NCBI GenBank assembly: GCA_002104985.1
Contig: MCGO01000078.1
Coordinates: 62,001 to 126,000 of the forward strand
DNA from: Rhizoclosmatium globosum
Taxonomy: Eukaryota; Chytridiomycota; Chytridiomycetes; Chytridiales; Chytriomycetaceae
DNA: 64,000 nt
Direction: 5' to 3'
Every line of letters starts with the position of its first letter. The stretch's first letter is position 1. Below are positions 11,651 through 23,773 of this stretch, piece by piece. Both the position numbers and the translations under genes were made by a program. The notes beneath the pieces are model-generated. The model worked only from the letters and a program-made list of their open reading frames with translations, ran no database searches and was not told where the DNA came from.

Positions 11651-11883
11651 TGCTTTAACAGCTGGACCGTGAATAAAGAAAGAAAAAAATGCAGAACAAG
11701 TAAGAACAATTATTCCATCACCAAAAGTCGAAAGCTACTCTTGTGTCTAAATAACTGCCCAAGACGCGAAAAGAGAAACCGTGTCTGTGATTTCGTTTGC
11801 TGCAGCCACCAGTTTGAGGTTCGACGACCCACCATTAAAATGGAAGTGTTCACCAACCAAAGCACAACAAAAAGTACCTTCAA

Positions 11884-12798
11884 ATGGCAGCGCAATCAAA
11901 CGACCGCGGAATCTGGCAGGACATGTCGCACCTTCAACGCTTTGGTGCTGAAGTTGCTGTTGTTGGTGCTGGATACTTGGCCTATGATCGTATGTCTTCC
12001 GTCCACTAGCCATTAAAGGATCAAGCTAATCATGTATACCCTTTAATAGAATGGCGAAAGCACAACAACAAACAACACTCTGCCCAAAGCGAGAACGAAT
12101 ACAAACAGTACACGGCCACTTTCAACCAGAGCCAGGCTGCTCCCTGGCTGCAACCTGGCGGTGGTGTCCAACAGCAGCAATATCCACAGCAAGGATACCA
12201 ACAGCAAGGTTACCAACAGCAACAGCAAGGTCAAGGCTACAATCAAGGTTACAACCAGCAGCAGCAACCCGTTGGACCACCACCAAATATTCAAGGTCAA
12301 CTGCCTCCAGGCTGGGAAATCAAATATTCGACACAATACCAAACAAACTTCTACGTAAGTTTTGTTCAATGTGTCTCCTTTCCCCGGATCATTAACGTTA
12401 TCGCGTAATAGCACAACATCCAAACAGGTGAAAACACGTGGACCTTCCCAACAGCCTCCACCGCGTCTTCCCAGCCACAAGGCCCTCCGCCTGGTTACAA
12501 TGCCCCTCAAGTCCAGGTTCCACAAGGTCCGCCACCGCAACAGAACTGGCAGCAGCCTCAAGGGCAGGGACAGTACCAGGTCCCACCAGCTATTCAAAAC
12601 CTACAACCACAGCAACAGCAGCAGCAAGGTGGACTTGTGGGTACTTGGCAGAACATGAGTCACTTGCAGCGATTCGGTACGGAAGTTGCTGTCGCGGGTG
12701 CTGGTTATCTTGCGTATGAAGCTTGGCTGAAGCATTCTGGCAAACAACATTCTCGTGAGGCGGAGGCACAGTACCAAAACTATACCCGAGGAATTTGA
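11884..12798 (+). CDS. WW-domain protein with duplicated terminal modules
   Basis: Exons 11884-11989, 12050-12354 and 12412-12798 join in phase to 265 residues. In the middle is one WW domain, LPPGWEIKYS through FYHNIQTGENTWTFP, with both tryptophans, the aromatic pair and the final proline; WW domains bind proline-rich peptides. It is flanked by Gln-rich, Tyr/Gly-rich and Pro-rich low-complexity linkers. The two ends of the protein are copies of each other: a module reading WQDMSHLQRFGAEVAV then GAGYLAYD and KHNNKQHS near residue 11 recurs as WQNMSHLQRFGTEVAV then GAGYLAYE and KHSGKQHS near the C terminus. Each module has a short hydrophobic Gly/Ala-rich helix. Function is unknown. Confidence 0.85.
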
Positions 12799-12995
12799 TT
12801 TTCCTTTTGAAGTCCATATCTTTTATTTTGCGGGGGGTTTGCGATTGCCTGAAGAATGTATTGAATAACATCCATTGATCCTGCATTACTCATTTTTCGA
12901 TATCAAAGGTATATATATTGAAAGCGATATGAAAAAAAAGGTATAAGAACTCTGACATTGTTGGAGCACAACAAAACAGACAAGCATGATGCACT

Positions 12996-14075
12996 TCAAC
13001 AAGAATTCGACAATACATCCGCCAACAACTCAGCCCTATCCCTCGCCAACTGCGCCTCAAACTTAGAGCTCGGAACAGTTTCCATTCTCAACACCTCTTC
13101 AAACTCTTGGATCTTTGTTCCCTGACGATGCAAGTCCAAGTAATGACCCACGTATTTCTACAAACATCCCATAAATCAGCGACCAAGTCTCATTCAATAC
13201 AAAAAAATCTCACCTCAACACTCTTCTTATACGCCAATTCACGTTCCTCAGCACTTGGGATCTGTCGCATCATATATTCTCTCTCCCGCGGCGTCAACTG
13301 GGTTTCAGACGCGGCGCGTTCGTCTTTTTGCTTTTTGAGGTCGAGTTGTGCTTTCTGTTCTCGGTTGCGTTCTGCTTCCATCTGTTTTTGGTATTTGGTT
13401 AGCGATTTTGTGATGAGAAAGAAGGTTGCGAAAAAGCTTTGACGTACCTTGATTTTCTTGAGACGCTCTTCCTCCTTCTTTGCGCGTGTGGCGACTTCAT
13501 CAGCGTATCCAAGAACGTCGAGGGGCTTCGGTGCGGGAGGTGGTGGTGCTACGGACGAAGCAGTTTTACGAAGTGGGGCTGTGGATTGTGTTGGTGGAAT
13601 GCTCTTTGGGTCTGCTTTTTTGAACTGTATTGGACGAAATGTGGGGTCAGTCAATGAGAGTGCAGGAATTTTACCTTCAAATCCTTGAGCTCCGGGCGAC
13701 GTGTTGTGAGTTCAGGGGTTGACGAAGATGGAGCCGCAGTGGTAGCAGCTTTTGTTGGCATGGTTTTCGAACGTGCCATGGATGCGGCGGGTTGAGCAGA
13801 AACAGGTTTCGTCACCTAGCATATTCTTTAATTCTAAAATCCCACAAAAAACAAACAACTTACAGTAACAGGAACAGGTGGAGCAACGACAACGGGAGGT
13901 GGTGCAGGTGCAGTTACGGTCACGGGTGCGGATGCTGGAGGAACAAAGATATCATCATCGTCCTCGGGCCCCAAGACTTCTGCTCCTCCAACAAACACAG
14001 AATCACTGTCGCTATCACTAGCTGCAGCAGCAGCGCTGGAATTACTTCCACTGCTGGAACTAGACCCGCTCGAAC
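12996..14075 (-). CDS. Unknown coiled-coil protein, 5' end not found
   Basis: Five exons keep phase: 13864-14075, 13675-13815, 13448-13624, 13214-13381 and 12996-13157, giving about 286 visible residues. The first visible exon starts after a CCAAG acceptor, and no ATG in frame lies between it and the nearest stop, so at least one 5' exon is missing. The N-terminal half is disordered: Ser and Ala runs, an acidic GPEDDDDIF patch, then Pro/Val/Thr-rich and basic segments. The C-terminal half is predicted coiled coil or long helix (KKEEERLKKIK, LTPREREYMMRQIPSAEERE, GHYLDLHRQGTKIQEFEEVL). I do not recognise the family. Confidence 0.7.
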
Positions 14076-14663
14076 CTTGGAAAAACAGAAAGTTAGAACA
14101 CACCGTACGTCATATGAGGAAAGCGGATGAAAAGGAGGAAAGGAGAAAGCAAGATATGGATAACAAAAGACAAAAGCAGAGAGAGAGAGATAGTTGTCCC
14201 TTTATTTTTGTAAGCCAAGCCCGAGATAATTAAGGAGATGGCTTAATGGACTCGAGAAAGGTTTCAAAAAAAGAAGGGACAACGTTTCTCAAGCGTCTGC
14301 CTTTTCTTTTTCGCGCCACCCTCTCCGAGTCCCTTGGACCTCCATAATATCACGCATCCAACCCCCCCTATTCCCTCACAATCAAATCCATCCAGAAACA
14401 AAAAACCCCAAAACCATCATAAAAATAAAAGTGGACGGTGTGAGAAGGGTGGGAGGGAACAGAAACAGCATCGCCCAAACAAAAAACAAATACAACAACT
14501 CATCATCTCCAAACAACTCCCATCAACAAACCAAAAAACCCCTCCAAGAAAAATCCAAATAAACAATAGCCATGTACACGGGTAGGAGAACACAAGAAAA
14601 AACAAAACAAAACTACGCTACATAAAAGTGGTGTGATTGCAGAAAGGGGGGGAGGAAAGGATT
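14076..14663. other. Gene-poor gap before the BET gene
   Basis: These 588 bp should hold the missing 5' exon of the coiled-coil gene and the 3' UTR of the BET gene. I see A-rich, purine-biased low complexity (GAGAGAGA at about 14180, long AACAAA tracts at 14390-14620) and no convincing exon. Confidence 0.5.
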
Positions 14664-17318
14664 TTAATCACTACCAGAATCAGAATCCGACCCAGAGTCA
14701 TCGCTATCTGACGACGATGCGTTTCCATTCGCAGTTGAAAGGCTCTTGGGGGCAGAGACCGGTGGAGGCGCAGATGTCACGGGCCGGCCGGTTGCTGCGT
14801 TGATTACGAAATGGTACAATCGGGAGAGCGTGACTTTGTCGAGTGAGTCAATGTCGAGTTCGATTTCGTCTTGGCCTGCTGCTTGCTATAAAAGCCGAAC
14901 GGTGGGTTAGTGAATGCTATTGGAGTGAGGAAAATACATACAGAATCAAGACTTGGCATTCCGTTTCGAATGATTTGGTAGACGCCTTCCAACTTGTCCG
15001 GAGAGAGAAGTTCTATTTTTTCTGAGAGTTCCTTCTTTTGTTGGTATGAGATGTCGCGGACAGCTGGTGCAGCTGGTGGACGAGATGAGCGGTGTGATGA
15101 GCTTGACGACTTCTTCTTCTTTTTTGAAGGCGCTGATGAGGATGTTGCAGAGAGAGATGGGTGCGAGGAGAGGAGGGATGAGGAAGAAGCTGCACCAGCA
15201 ATGGCGGCTGTGAGCGCTTGTTGCTGAAGAAGGGCGTGCATCTTGTGTTTCTTGTGCTTGTCCTTCTTTTTGGTTCCCTTGTGGGCAGCAAGCTTTGTCA
15301 CTTCTTGCATGAGTTTCAACAAGTTTTCTTGCATCTTGTTCAAGTCCTCTTGCTCCTCCTCACTGCTCGAACTGTCACTGTCTTCTGGAACAGGCACATT
15401 TCCATATCCCCGTCCAAGAGCAGAGGCGCTGCTTCCTCCAGAACTCTTGACAATCGGTCTCTCCCTCCACTTCAAATCGAACACCTGCTCCAACTTCCTT
15501 CCCATTTCATAAACGTCACTGCCAACTGCGTTGAAGGTATAACAGTTTCGGAAGACTAGCCGAGAATCAGCTTCGAATTCACTACCGTTCGTGTAGTGAC
15601 CCTGATCCAGTCGCTTCAGGATAGTTCCAAAGTCCATAGGATGTTTGATGATGTGTGGGTAGGTAGGGATTTGAAGAGCGACCCAGTCGACGGGGGTAAG
15701 GAAGGGATATGCAAAGGTGTAGTATTTTGGCTTCATGAGTTCTCGGACAAGTTGGGCGGCGAATTTCAGGTCCGATAATGCTTGCTTTGAAAATGGTTTT
15801 CGTGTGGGAGAGACGCCTTGTAAGTCCATTGAGTTGATGCGAGGTGGTGGTTGCACGTCTCGCTTCGGTCGCTCAATAGGGGCTGGCGCTGCGTAATGAC
15901 CATGACCCGCAGATGACGATGGTCGCTTCACTTCCAAGTGTTGCTAAGATGATTATTTAGTTACAATCTTCGAACACGCAAATTCTCAGATGAAGTCCAT
16001 ATGCTATAAGTTGATTGATGCCAGAATTCATTCTTTCGCATTATACCGTTTCCTACAGCTTCGCTTTGCTCAGATTTGCTCAAAGGTAAATACATACCGG
16101 CATCTTTGCAACCAACTCCTTCTCAAAATACCTCCATAGATTGGTAGCAATCCCACCGACAGCACTTTCCTTCCCATTAAACAACCAACAATTCTGAATC
16201 ATCAACAACAGGTCATCCACACACTCTGTTGCGACCCTGTACACGCCCGTATCCAGTTTCTTTTGAATGGTGGAGAGGTCCATAGGCCGTTTCACGAAAT
16301 GAAAGTAGGTTGGGATACCGAGTTTGACGGGGTCGACTGGCTGCAGAAAGAGAAGGGCGTCTTTGAGGCGCTTTGCTCTGGCGATTACTTGGCGGCAGTG
16401 TTTCAGTTGGTGTTTGTCGAGAGGGGTTGAGACGTAAGATGGATCGAGTTTTGAGGATGGTTCTTCTGCAGCAGGTTGAGGTTCTGGGGCTGCGGGTGGT
16501 GCAGGCGCTACTTCAGACTGATGCTATTTATTATTTATTAGTACCGTTAAGAAATCTTTCCTCTGACTAAGAAATCCATTTGAAGATGAAGGTCATTCGC
16601 GAACGCTCACTATTGCATCTTCGCCTGAAGGTAGCAAGCTACTCGTGCTCTCAATCTAATTCGCTTCGCGAGTCGCCTCATTCTTACTCCTTCCCAACTC
16701 AGTCACGATCTCACTTGTAGATCAACATACCGAAGACGACTGAGGAATAGGCTGAGAAGGAGGAATAAACTGCTGAGAGGTCGAAGAAGACTCAGGAAGC
16801 GGTTGGAGAGGAGGCTGCAGGAGCTCCGGTTTGACAGCATCAAAATCATCGTCATCATCGTCATCATGATCGTTTTGGTGGGTGTGAGCAAAGTCCTGGG
16901 GGAGGAGGGTGTTTAGAGACAGTCACTCAGGCCCAACAAACAGAGTACACACATCATCCTGGGTAGTAGAGACTGGCGGAGTGTCAATTTGCGGAATGTG
17001 ATGTTCGGGCTTTGTTTGAGGGACTGAGGAAGAGGAAGCATCGAGGTCGTCCGTGTCGTTTGCAGCATCGATATCGTCGTCGTTATTGTCAAGACGTTGT
17101 CGTTTGAGCGAGTGCGAATCGATGTCTGAACTTTGAAGGTGTTGGTTGAATCTAGATTGGATGTGATCGTTTTAGTGTTGAGTTAAGTTAAGGTTAACCA
17201 AACAGACAGACACCGACCCGCCATCAGAGAGATGTGAATGTGAAGTTGGTTGGATGAGTCCGTCTGCTCCAAGTCCCTCAAACACTTCTTCAGTGTCACT
17301 GTCGATGCTGCGCTTCAT
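14664..17318 (-). CDS. BET-family double bromodomain protein (Bdf1/Brd type)
   Basis: Six exons (17218-17318, 16953-17151, 16731-16895, 16098-16523, 14942-15943, 14664-14885) join to 704 residues. Bromodomain 1 covers PLDKHQLKHCRQVI to NLWRYFEKELVAKM, with PVDPVKLGIPTYFHFVKRPM and an NCWLFNG acetyl-lysine Asn region. Bromodomain 2 includes FLTPVDWVALQIPTYPHIIK and NCYTFNAVGSDV. The NET domain (SEKIELLSPDKLEGVY to LSRLYHFV) and a Ser/Asp-rich tail follow. BET proteins read acetylated histones and recruit transcription factors such as TFIID. An acidic NNDDDIDA/HDDDDDDFD segment precedes bromodomain 1. All introns are GT-AG; the first donor, GTCGGT, is weak. The start at 17318 is the only in-frame ATG of exon 1. 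Confidence 0.95.
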
Positions 17319-18499
17319 TGCCGTGTGTGCTTTGTAGTGTCTGTGTACTGCTAGTAGATGTAGTAGTAGAAGTAGTAGTAGTAGCAACTAGGTATCAACT
17401 AGGCAGCTAGACAGGCAGGGAGGTGGTGGGTAGCCCTGAGTTCAGTGTGTCCGAAAAGGGGGAGCCAGGTTCAGGAAGGGGCAGTCCAAACTAATAAAAA
17501 AAGCGAAGAAAGCAACACAACGCTTTTCAAGGAAAGAAAAAATGTGCCTTCCCGAATTTAAAGGGTTTCCCTTCCGTGAAAATTTTCACTTTCTCTTCAG
17601 CTTCCACCGGCTTCAGAGCGTTGTTGTGAGGGATTAGGAGGGTGTAGGGTGTAATAAAGTACTGTTTATTGGTGGGAAGTGGTGGGGGTTGTGTGGTGTC
17701 CTAGGAGAGAGCTAGGAGAGAGCTAGGAGGGTGTGTGCTGGTTCCTGCTGGTAGACTGCGCACGCTGTAGCTCATCGTGTCTGCTTCGTACTACCTTCCT
17801 GCTTAGTGTTCTGCACTCGGAAGAGCCTGTACTCCAAGGATATCACAGAGCTGCTCCTTCTAAGGCCTCCGATCCAAGTGCTGAATCGGCTGTGACGTCA
17901 TCGACTGTCCCTTCCCTCGGAGAATTAACCCTTCCTCCTCATTTCAAATCACCCATCGCTGCCCACTGCCGCGCAATGCTCCAGATTCATAATAAAACAA
18001 GCGTGTGAATGGAAGGAGGGAAAGGGCGAGTGTTTCAGGTGCCATGACAACAGTAGAAGGGCCCGCCACGCTGAGCCACAAACCAAACTCCACATGGATT
18101 GAAAAAATGTAAATAAATGGAAGAGAGGAAACGAAGAGAATTGTAGTGACAATTATGTAAACAATACGCGATTCGTAAATCAATCAAAACTGTTGGTTCC
18201 GTCTTGGCGTTATCACCCACCTCATATCCTTCTGAATATTGCTTTTCAGTTGTTACGGCTCAGCTCATCATTATTGAACTCAAATCTGCGATAAATACGG
18301 ATATATTTCCTCCAACAGAATAAATGATTTAGTCCAAACCATCTTTTTATTTCTAATTAATCCGGACACTGTAAACCATAGTGACATCGTTTTCCACAAA
18401 CAACTTCGAATAAAACCGATACTTCTTGAAAGCAGTAAACTAAAGGATCGATGGACCTTCAGAAAGTGAGCCAAGCATTCCCAACAATTCATCAAAGAA
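17319..18499. other. Intergenic region upstream of BET gene and RasGEF gene
   Basis: These 1.2 kb lie between two divergent genes. Visible are a (TAG/GTA)n microsatellite at about 17345-17385 and a short direct repeat of GAGAGAGCTAG at about 17703-17730. The stretch 18000-18499 may hold unrecognised 5' exons of the RasGEF gene. No coding frame is convincing. Confidence 0.45.
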
Positions 18500-20189
18500 A
18501 TGATATTTTCCACCGCACTGCTTTCCGTATGGCCCAAATACGCAACTGCCTCAGACTTTCTCGGGGTTCTTCTTGATCTGTTTGATGAGTTTGAGACGCC
18601 GGGACAAGTGCATCCAATCCAGCTGAGGTATTCAATCCCATCCCTAGTAGCAAGTACCCTAGCAGCCCTAAGTACCTTCCCAGAATCGCAATCCTTGTCT
18701 CCACTTGGACATCAACATCATTTGACCGTGACTTCCGATTCAACAAACCCGCTTTAACGCTGCTCAAAGTCTTCCACTCAACCTTGGTCCTTCTCATAAG
18801 TTCAACCAACTCAAATGCCACCCACGCAACGTCCCTTGTCCCATACACAAACGTAATCGGTGATAAACTGTTTCCAAGGCTCTCGGAACCACCACTGAAA
18901 CATCGTCAAGAATACAATTCAACTCTTGTCGATTCGGAAATCAGTTTGAGTGGCTCTCCTCTCGGCTTTTACATTTGCTGACTCACTCTGTAAAATATAT
19001 CAGCACCGACGATATTCCAAACCATCCGCCCGAAATCGCAGTCTTGGTGTGAAGCATTCCTTGCAATCGATTCCGCCAGCATTGCTGCTCAACTGACGTA
19101 CCTTGAATCACGCATCTTTTGTGCAATTGAGGTAAGCTACGTGGTCCCATCGCATGCTCTAACACCTCGCTGAAAGCCGTATGACCTATTTGTCAACGCC
19201 GGTTCGTGTAAATGGGACAAAGTGGGCATGGAATCGCGGCGAGATGTGTTGTCGACTGTGGACACAAGTGTTGGACATTTCAATTTCGTATCTGCGTGGT
19301 TAGTTCAAACGAATCAAAAGGTTTTTTGTTGAAATAACAAATCAACAAACAGGGTGATTACACGCGTCTTGATGGGTCGGAAACCCAAATCACGCGCGAA
19401 AATGATTCACAAGTTTATCCAGATAGCGTTGGTGAGAGTCCACCCATCAACAGTTTCTTTTCAGTTTCATGCCTGACACTCATGTACTCAGGAACTCAAG
19501 TCCATCAACAACTTCAACACACTCATGTCCGTCATATCCGGCCTCACTAGCACACCCATTGACCGCTTAAAACAAACCCAAACACTTCTCCAGCAACAAC
19601 ACTTATACTCTGACGGCCGTGACTCAAACCCAACACTCTTCGACGCGATCCGAGACCTCGAACGACTCATGAGTCAAGAGAAACTCTTTTCCCGATACAG
19701 AAAGGCATTAACCGACGCACCATGTCCATGCATCCCATACCTGTACCGTACCTCCCTTTTTGACCCCGCGGGGTAATTCTAACACACACCCTTTTTCAGA
19801 GGTGTAATCACACGCGACCTGATCTACATCGAAGAAGGAAACAAAGACGTACTTCCACCAACGGGAGAAGTAAACCTCTCCAAAGCCGTCATGATTGCAG
19901 ACATTGTGCTCACGATCCAGTGGTACCAAGACCGACCGCATCAGATCCAAAGAGATCATGGAGTATTGGGAATGATTTTGGAGAGTACAGCTTTGACCAC
20001 TGAGGTTTGTGTCAGATTCTTGTGTTGTATCAAATGCTGATTTCGAGGTTTTTTGGGTGTTTCCAGCAAGCCTACGCGTTGTCGTTGGAGTTGGAGCCGA
20101 GACAAGTTGATTCTGTGGAAGTTGTGGAGAAGGTTGCGTTGGGAAAGAAGAATTCGGGGTTTCCGTTTCAAGGGAAGTTTAAGTTCTGA
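18500..20189 (+). CDS. Ras guanine-nucleotide exchange factor (Cdc25-like)
   Basis: Eight exons keep phase (18500-18627, 18684-18943, 19004-19131, 19177-19298, 19353-19431, 19492-19742, 19800-20004, 20067-20189), giving 431 residues. A REM-like N-terminal part (DFLGVLLDLFDEF, HPIQLRIAILVSTW) is followed by the Cdc25 catalytic domain: SIAAQLTYLESRIFCAIE, FNFVSAWVITRVLMG, KMIHKFIQIALELKSINNFN, LMSVISGLTSTPIDRLK and GVITRDLIYIEEGNKD. Such proteins load GTP onto Ras-family GTPases at membranes. The start is provisional because the frame continues upstream as FIKE after a possible AAG acceptor near 18480, so 5' exons may be missing. The protein lacks the SH3 or other N-terminal domains of yeast Cdc25. 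A scrap of this gene recurs at 23.46 kb. Confidence 0.88.
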
Positions 20190-20525
20190 GTTTTGATTGC
20201 TTGCTAGTGCATTAAGGAGTGTTAGTATTTCTGAAGTTTGCTGTGTATATTTGTTAAGCATTGAAAATATAATCTGTATCGCATTCGTTAATGATGTGTA
20301 TTTGTTTTGTGTTGACGACAATTGTATTTGGATGATCAGATTGGGTCCACTTCGAACAGTAGCCCATTCCTCACTGTTACACTTGAACGCGGGATATATT
20401 GTACTGTCGGAGGAGACAAATTATATGAATTTAAGTGCTGCTGCCAGAGAACTTCTGAATTGATAATTTATTTCCACAGAATAAGAGCAATTAAGTTTTT
20501 ATATTCCTTTCTCGTTCATTTCAAT

Positions 20526-22859
20526 TTATGCACATTTTGCTTGATGTATCATCCATTCGCAGGTTTTCTCCACGGAATATCGTTCCAACTCAAACACATT
20601 AAATCCCCGTTCCGGATTCCTCACGTATTCGGGGTGAGACCAATCTTCTGTTCCACAAAACTTTGTCACGATTGCACTCTTGTCTTCTGGGTATACTTCC
20701 ATCAGGTCACAATCGAAAACAACAAGTTGTTCTTTGTCCAGGTCAACTGCCAAGTTGCTCGGTTTGATATCCCTATGACAAATCCGATGTTCATGCAAGA
20801 AGTCGCAGTAATCACAAAGTTGCTGGACTAGACGCAACCAAAGCTCTTTGGATAAGTTTGGAGTTTCACCAAATGTATCAAGTAAAACCGCCAACAAGGG
20901 AAACACAATCCTATAGACCTTTGGACTTTGAACAATTTCAATAACCTGAATAGTTACGTTGCGAGGATCAGCTCTGTATAAGGGGGAATTCAAAAGTTCC
21001 AAGAAGTAGATTTCCTTTTTTTTGTGTGATCTCTTGATGAAGACATGAAGTCCAGTAAAGCGATGCATGGCAAAGCGGCAATTTGGGAGGTCTGGGGCAA
21101 AGGCGGGATTGAAGTTCATGAGTTTGTATGACTTGAGAGTAGCTTCATCCTCCAACATTTCATTACTGGTACTTTGAGCAGATTTAGAATATTCATTTGG
21201 TTTCTTCTTTTTCACAATGCTTTCTGTCGCAGACGTGGAACTGCCTTTGCTTCGGGATGCGGAAAGGGAAGAGCCAAAAGCTCTTTTCAACATCAATGTC
21301 TTGGCAACGTCAGAATTAATTAAATCAGGGAGTTTCATATCCAAGATATTTCGAATATGAAAGGCAAGCTCCGTCTTTTCCCGGAAGGAGGTAGATTTGT
21401 ATGTGTTGACAAGCTTGTACAAATATCTCGGTCTGTCCTTCCCAGTCTCTTTGAACATGATATATAGCTCATAGCAACCGGCAGCAAAGATAACAAATGG
21501 CAGACCATGGCATGATTTCCAGTAACTCGATGCATTGCCACAAGATTGATATTGGCCACAAAAAGAGTTTTGACTAGATCAGACTCAAATAGCGCATTTT
21601 GCACTTTCAAGGCGTTTTTAGATACGCTGATGATGCGGTAGAAGACGTCTCTATAAGGAACACTAAAATCGGCCTTGGTGTAGGTGTGGAATTCTTCTTC
21701 ATCAGGGCTCCTGAAATTCAGCGGAAAAAGAGATTTCTATGGAATGATTATGCTATTAGATTTCAAGAAGATAGATAAGCAATGGGTACCTTGTTTCGGT
21801 TATATTCTTCCATATTTGGCAAGCACGAAAAATCCAGTACAGGACCAGTTTGTACAACATCCAAGGCATTTATTGACAAATTCGGTGGAAACACCACGTT
21901 TCTTAGCCCCGCAATAAGCACATATTGAAGAATTTCCAGAAAACCACTCAAGTTTTGAGAAGCAGTTGGATCAACAACAACTTCAATATTGTCTGAAAGA
22001 GACCAAGGTCTCTCATCATTTCTTTGTTCATTCGTCGACCAAACCGCTTGAAGCGTGGTAATCATCTGGTTCGTGGCGTCGTCTAGGATGAATTTTCGCT
22101 TCGTGGCAAGGAGTTGTTTGAACTCGGCTATTCGTGGATCCATACAATCCTCTGCGCACATCTCAATCAAGTTCCTCTCCAAATCATGCTCGGTGACCTT
22201 ATTGTTGCCACCGCAGGAAAATATGACAGATCCCACACCGTGCCCAGAATCAACACTAGCACCTGGCAGAAGAATGAACACCAAACACAAGGAAATAAGC
22301 GACACATACCAGTAGCAGTTTCGTATTCCACTTTCAACTGATTTAATTTCGCTGTCAAGTCCTCCATCTTTGTTTCACTTGACTTCTTCTCTTCGCGCAG
22401 AGAAGCCTTTTCGTTATCCAGGTTCAGAAGACGCTGATCCAACGTATTGATGCGTTTGTTCAAAACAGCTTTGTCGGCAATGACGTTTGCGAAAGAAGCA
22501 TCCAGATCGGCCCTGTCACGATACTCCTCCCTGTCTTCGGCATTCCACTGGTCTCTGGGTTTACGCTTGAGACTCGTGAGCCTGTCTTGCTCAACTTCCA
22601 ACTTCTTCTCCTTGTCCTTCAGCTCGCTCAGTTCTCCATTCAAACTTTCAATCTGGTCTTCCGCCTTCTTCACATTGGCTTCCAGTTCCGCAATCTTTGC
22701 TTTCAACTGCTCCACACTCGCACGGAGGTCCACTATTTCATTCACCATCGTGTCTGCATTAACTTGTGCTTGCATAGGATCGACATGAAGCAGGTTCGGT
22801 GCCGGCTGGACTGGAGAAGCGGGTCTGGTGGGCGGCGCAGTTGGGGCTGTTTCATCCAT
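20526..22859 (-). pseudogene. Coiled-coil plus kinase-like protein, copy A (frame break)
   Basis: Exons 22310-22859, 21790-22262 and 20526-21736. The N terminus (MDETAPTAPPTRPASP) leads into about 150 residues of coiled coil. A middle region follows (KVTEHDLERNLIEMC, LDFSCLPNMEEYNR, PYRDVFYRIISVSKNAL). The C-terminal kinase-like fold has HRDIKPSN, then VFDCD in place of DFG and GTEDWSHPE in place of APE. Exon 3 is 1,211 nt, so its frames do not connect: the upstream frame runs to about 21500 (HRVTGNHAMVC) and the downstream one is open from about 21580 (PFVIFAAGCYELYIMFK). One base is missing or extra, or an odd intron is used. The second and third introns (51-53 nt) are canonical. The lack of a DFG glycine leaves catalysis uncertain. 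Copy B lies at 23.8-25.1 kb. Confidence 0.7.
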
Positions 22860-22883
22860 CTTTCTTTGTTCACTTTTCAGAAA

Positions 22884-23445
22884 TGAACAAATCCATCACA
22901 ACCAAAGCCAAAATCAGAATCGCATCGTTCCTTGCCGTGAATGTCCTCCTGATCCCTTTTACGCTCGGATCAGTTCAGACAAGCGGACGAGAGGGATTCC
23001 CTGCTCTGCCCTGTTAAATACGCTGGATTCCACATGATAGATATTCTGCGAACCCTGGAAACGCATTTGAAGCCTTGGAGAAGAACACCGCATTTTGTGT
23101 GATTGCTTTATTTAGGGTCGAAGTAAATTCGGTTCTCTTGTGTGCGAGCCATCACTGGACTCCATCACTTACTTCCTCGCAAAACGCATCCAACGAGGAC
23201 CGCAAGCGGTGGCTTTCGTGAACCGAAATATGTGGAAGTTTGATTCATCTGGTTTCGATGATGTTATAGTGTTTGGTGATTCACGGTTGATGGTGAAGTT
23301 AATTTGTTTTGTATTTTGGGGAGTTTATGCTCTAACCTGTGACGAATCGATTTGCGATTCCGGGTTGGAATCCAATGAGCTCTGGGGACGAGTTTTTCGT
23401 GGATCATGTTGGAAAACTGGAGTCATGAGGATGTCAGGTGAATGG
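22884..23445 (+). pseudogene. Decayed copy of the FAM173-type methyltransferase gene
   Basis: Pieces match the intact gene at 38.7-39.5 kb in order. At 22884 is the membrane-anchor part (KIRIASFLAVNVLLIPFTLGSV). Then LETHLKPWRR at about 23060, VEVNSVLL at about 23118, and AFVNRNMWKFDSSGFDDVIVFGDSRLM at about 23215-23293. The C-terminal RFAIPGWNPMSSGDEFFV lies at about 23347. The parts sit in different frames with stops and a missing SAM-binding segment (no DIGSGDGR), so the copy is dead. It is wedged between the two kinase-like copies. Confidence 0.8.
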
Positions 23446-23454
23446 AATCTCAAC

Positions 23455-23530
23455 GACGCGCGACAATGATTGACAACTTTATCCTGATAGCGTTTTGTAA
23501 GAGTCCCACCAACAGCTATTTATTTTCCTG
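23455..23530 (+). pseudogene. Fragment of the RasGEF gene
   Basis: About 75 bp resemble exon 5 of the RasGEF gene and the start of its next intron (19392-19463): both share CGCG..AATGATT, TTTATCC.GATAGCGTT, then AGAGTCC and a CACC.A.CAG..TTT.TTTTC stretch. It starts immediately after the methyltransferase pseudogene and has no remaining coding role. Confidence 0.65.
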
Positions 23531-23773
23531 TGTCATTCTACCCCATACAAGAGGTCTGTATGATTACGCGAGATCAGAGTTTTCATTATATCCGATGTGG
23601 ATTCCTACCTTCCGAGCCTCCAAAGTTAACTGCAACAGGGGTTTGAGCAATTTACTGACACTCTGTTGCGGCACCAAATCACATAAAACTGGAAATTACA
23701 CCTCTTCAAACAATATTTTTAAAGGAGAAAGATGCTTCAAAAGTAATAAAAATGTGTGAATTTAACTATGAAC

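Noticed and set aside
14075..14128. Start codon for the coiled-coil gene at ATG 14113 with a 28-33 nt intron
   Set aside because: The intron would be shorter than any other in the window (minimum 41 nt), so a missing upstream exon is more likely.
18492..18848. 118-codon minus-strand frame over the RasGEF 5' exons
   Set aside because: The plus strand gives a phase-consistent REM plus Cdc25 domain chain, and the minus frame has no recognisable motif.
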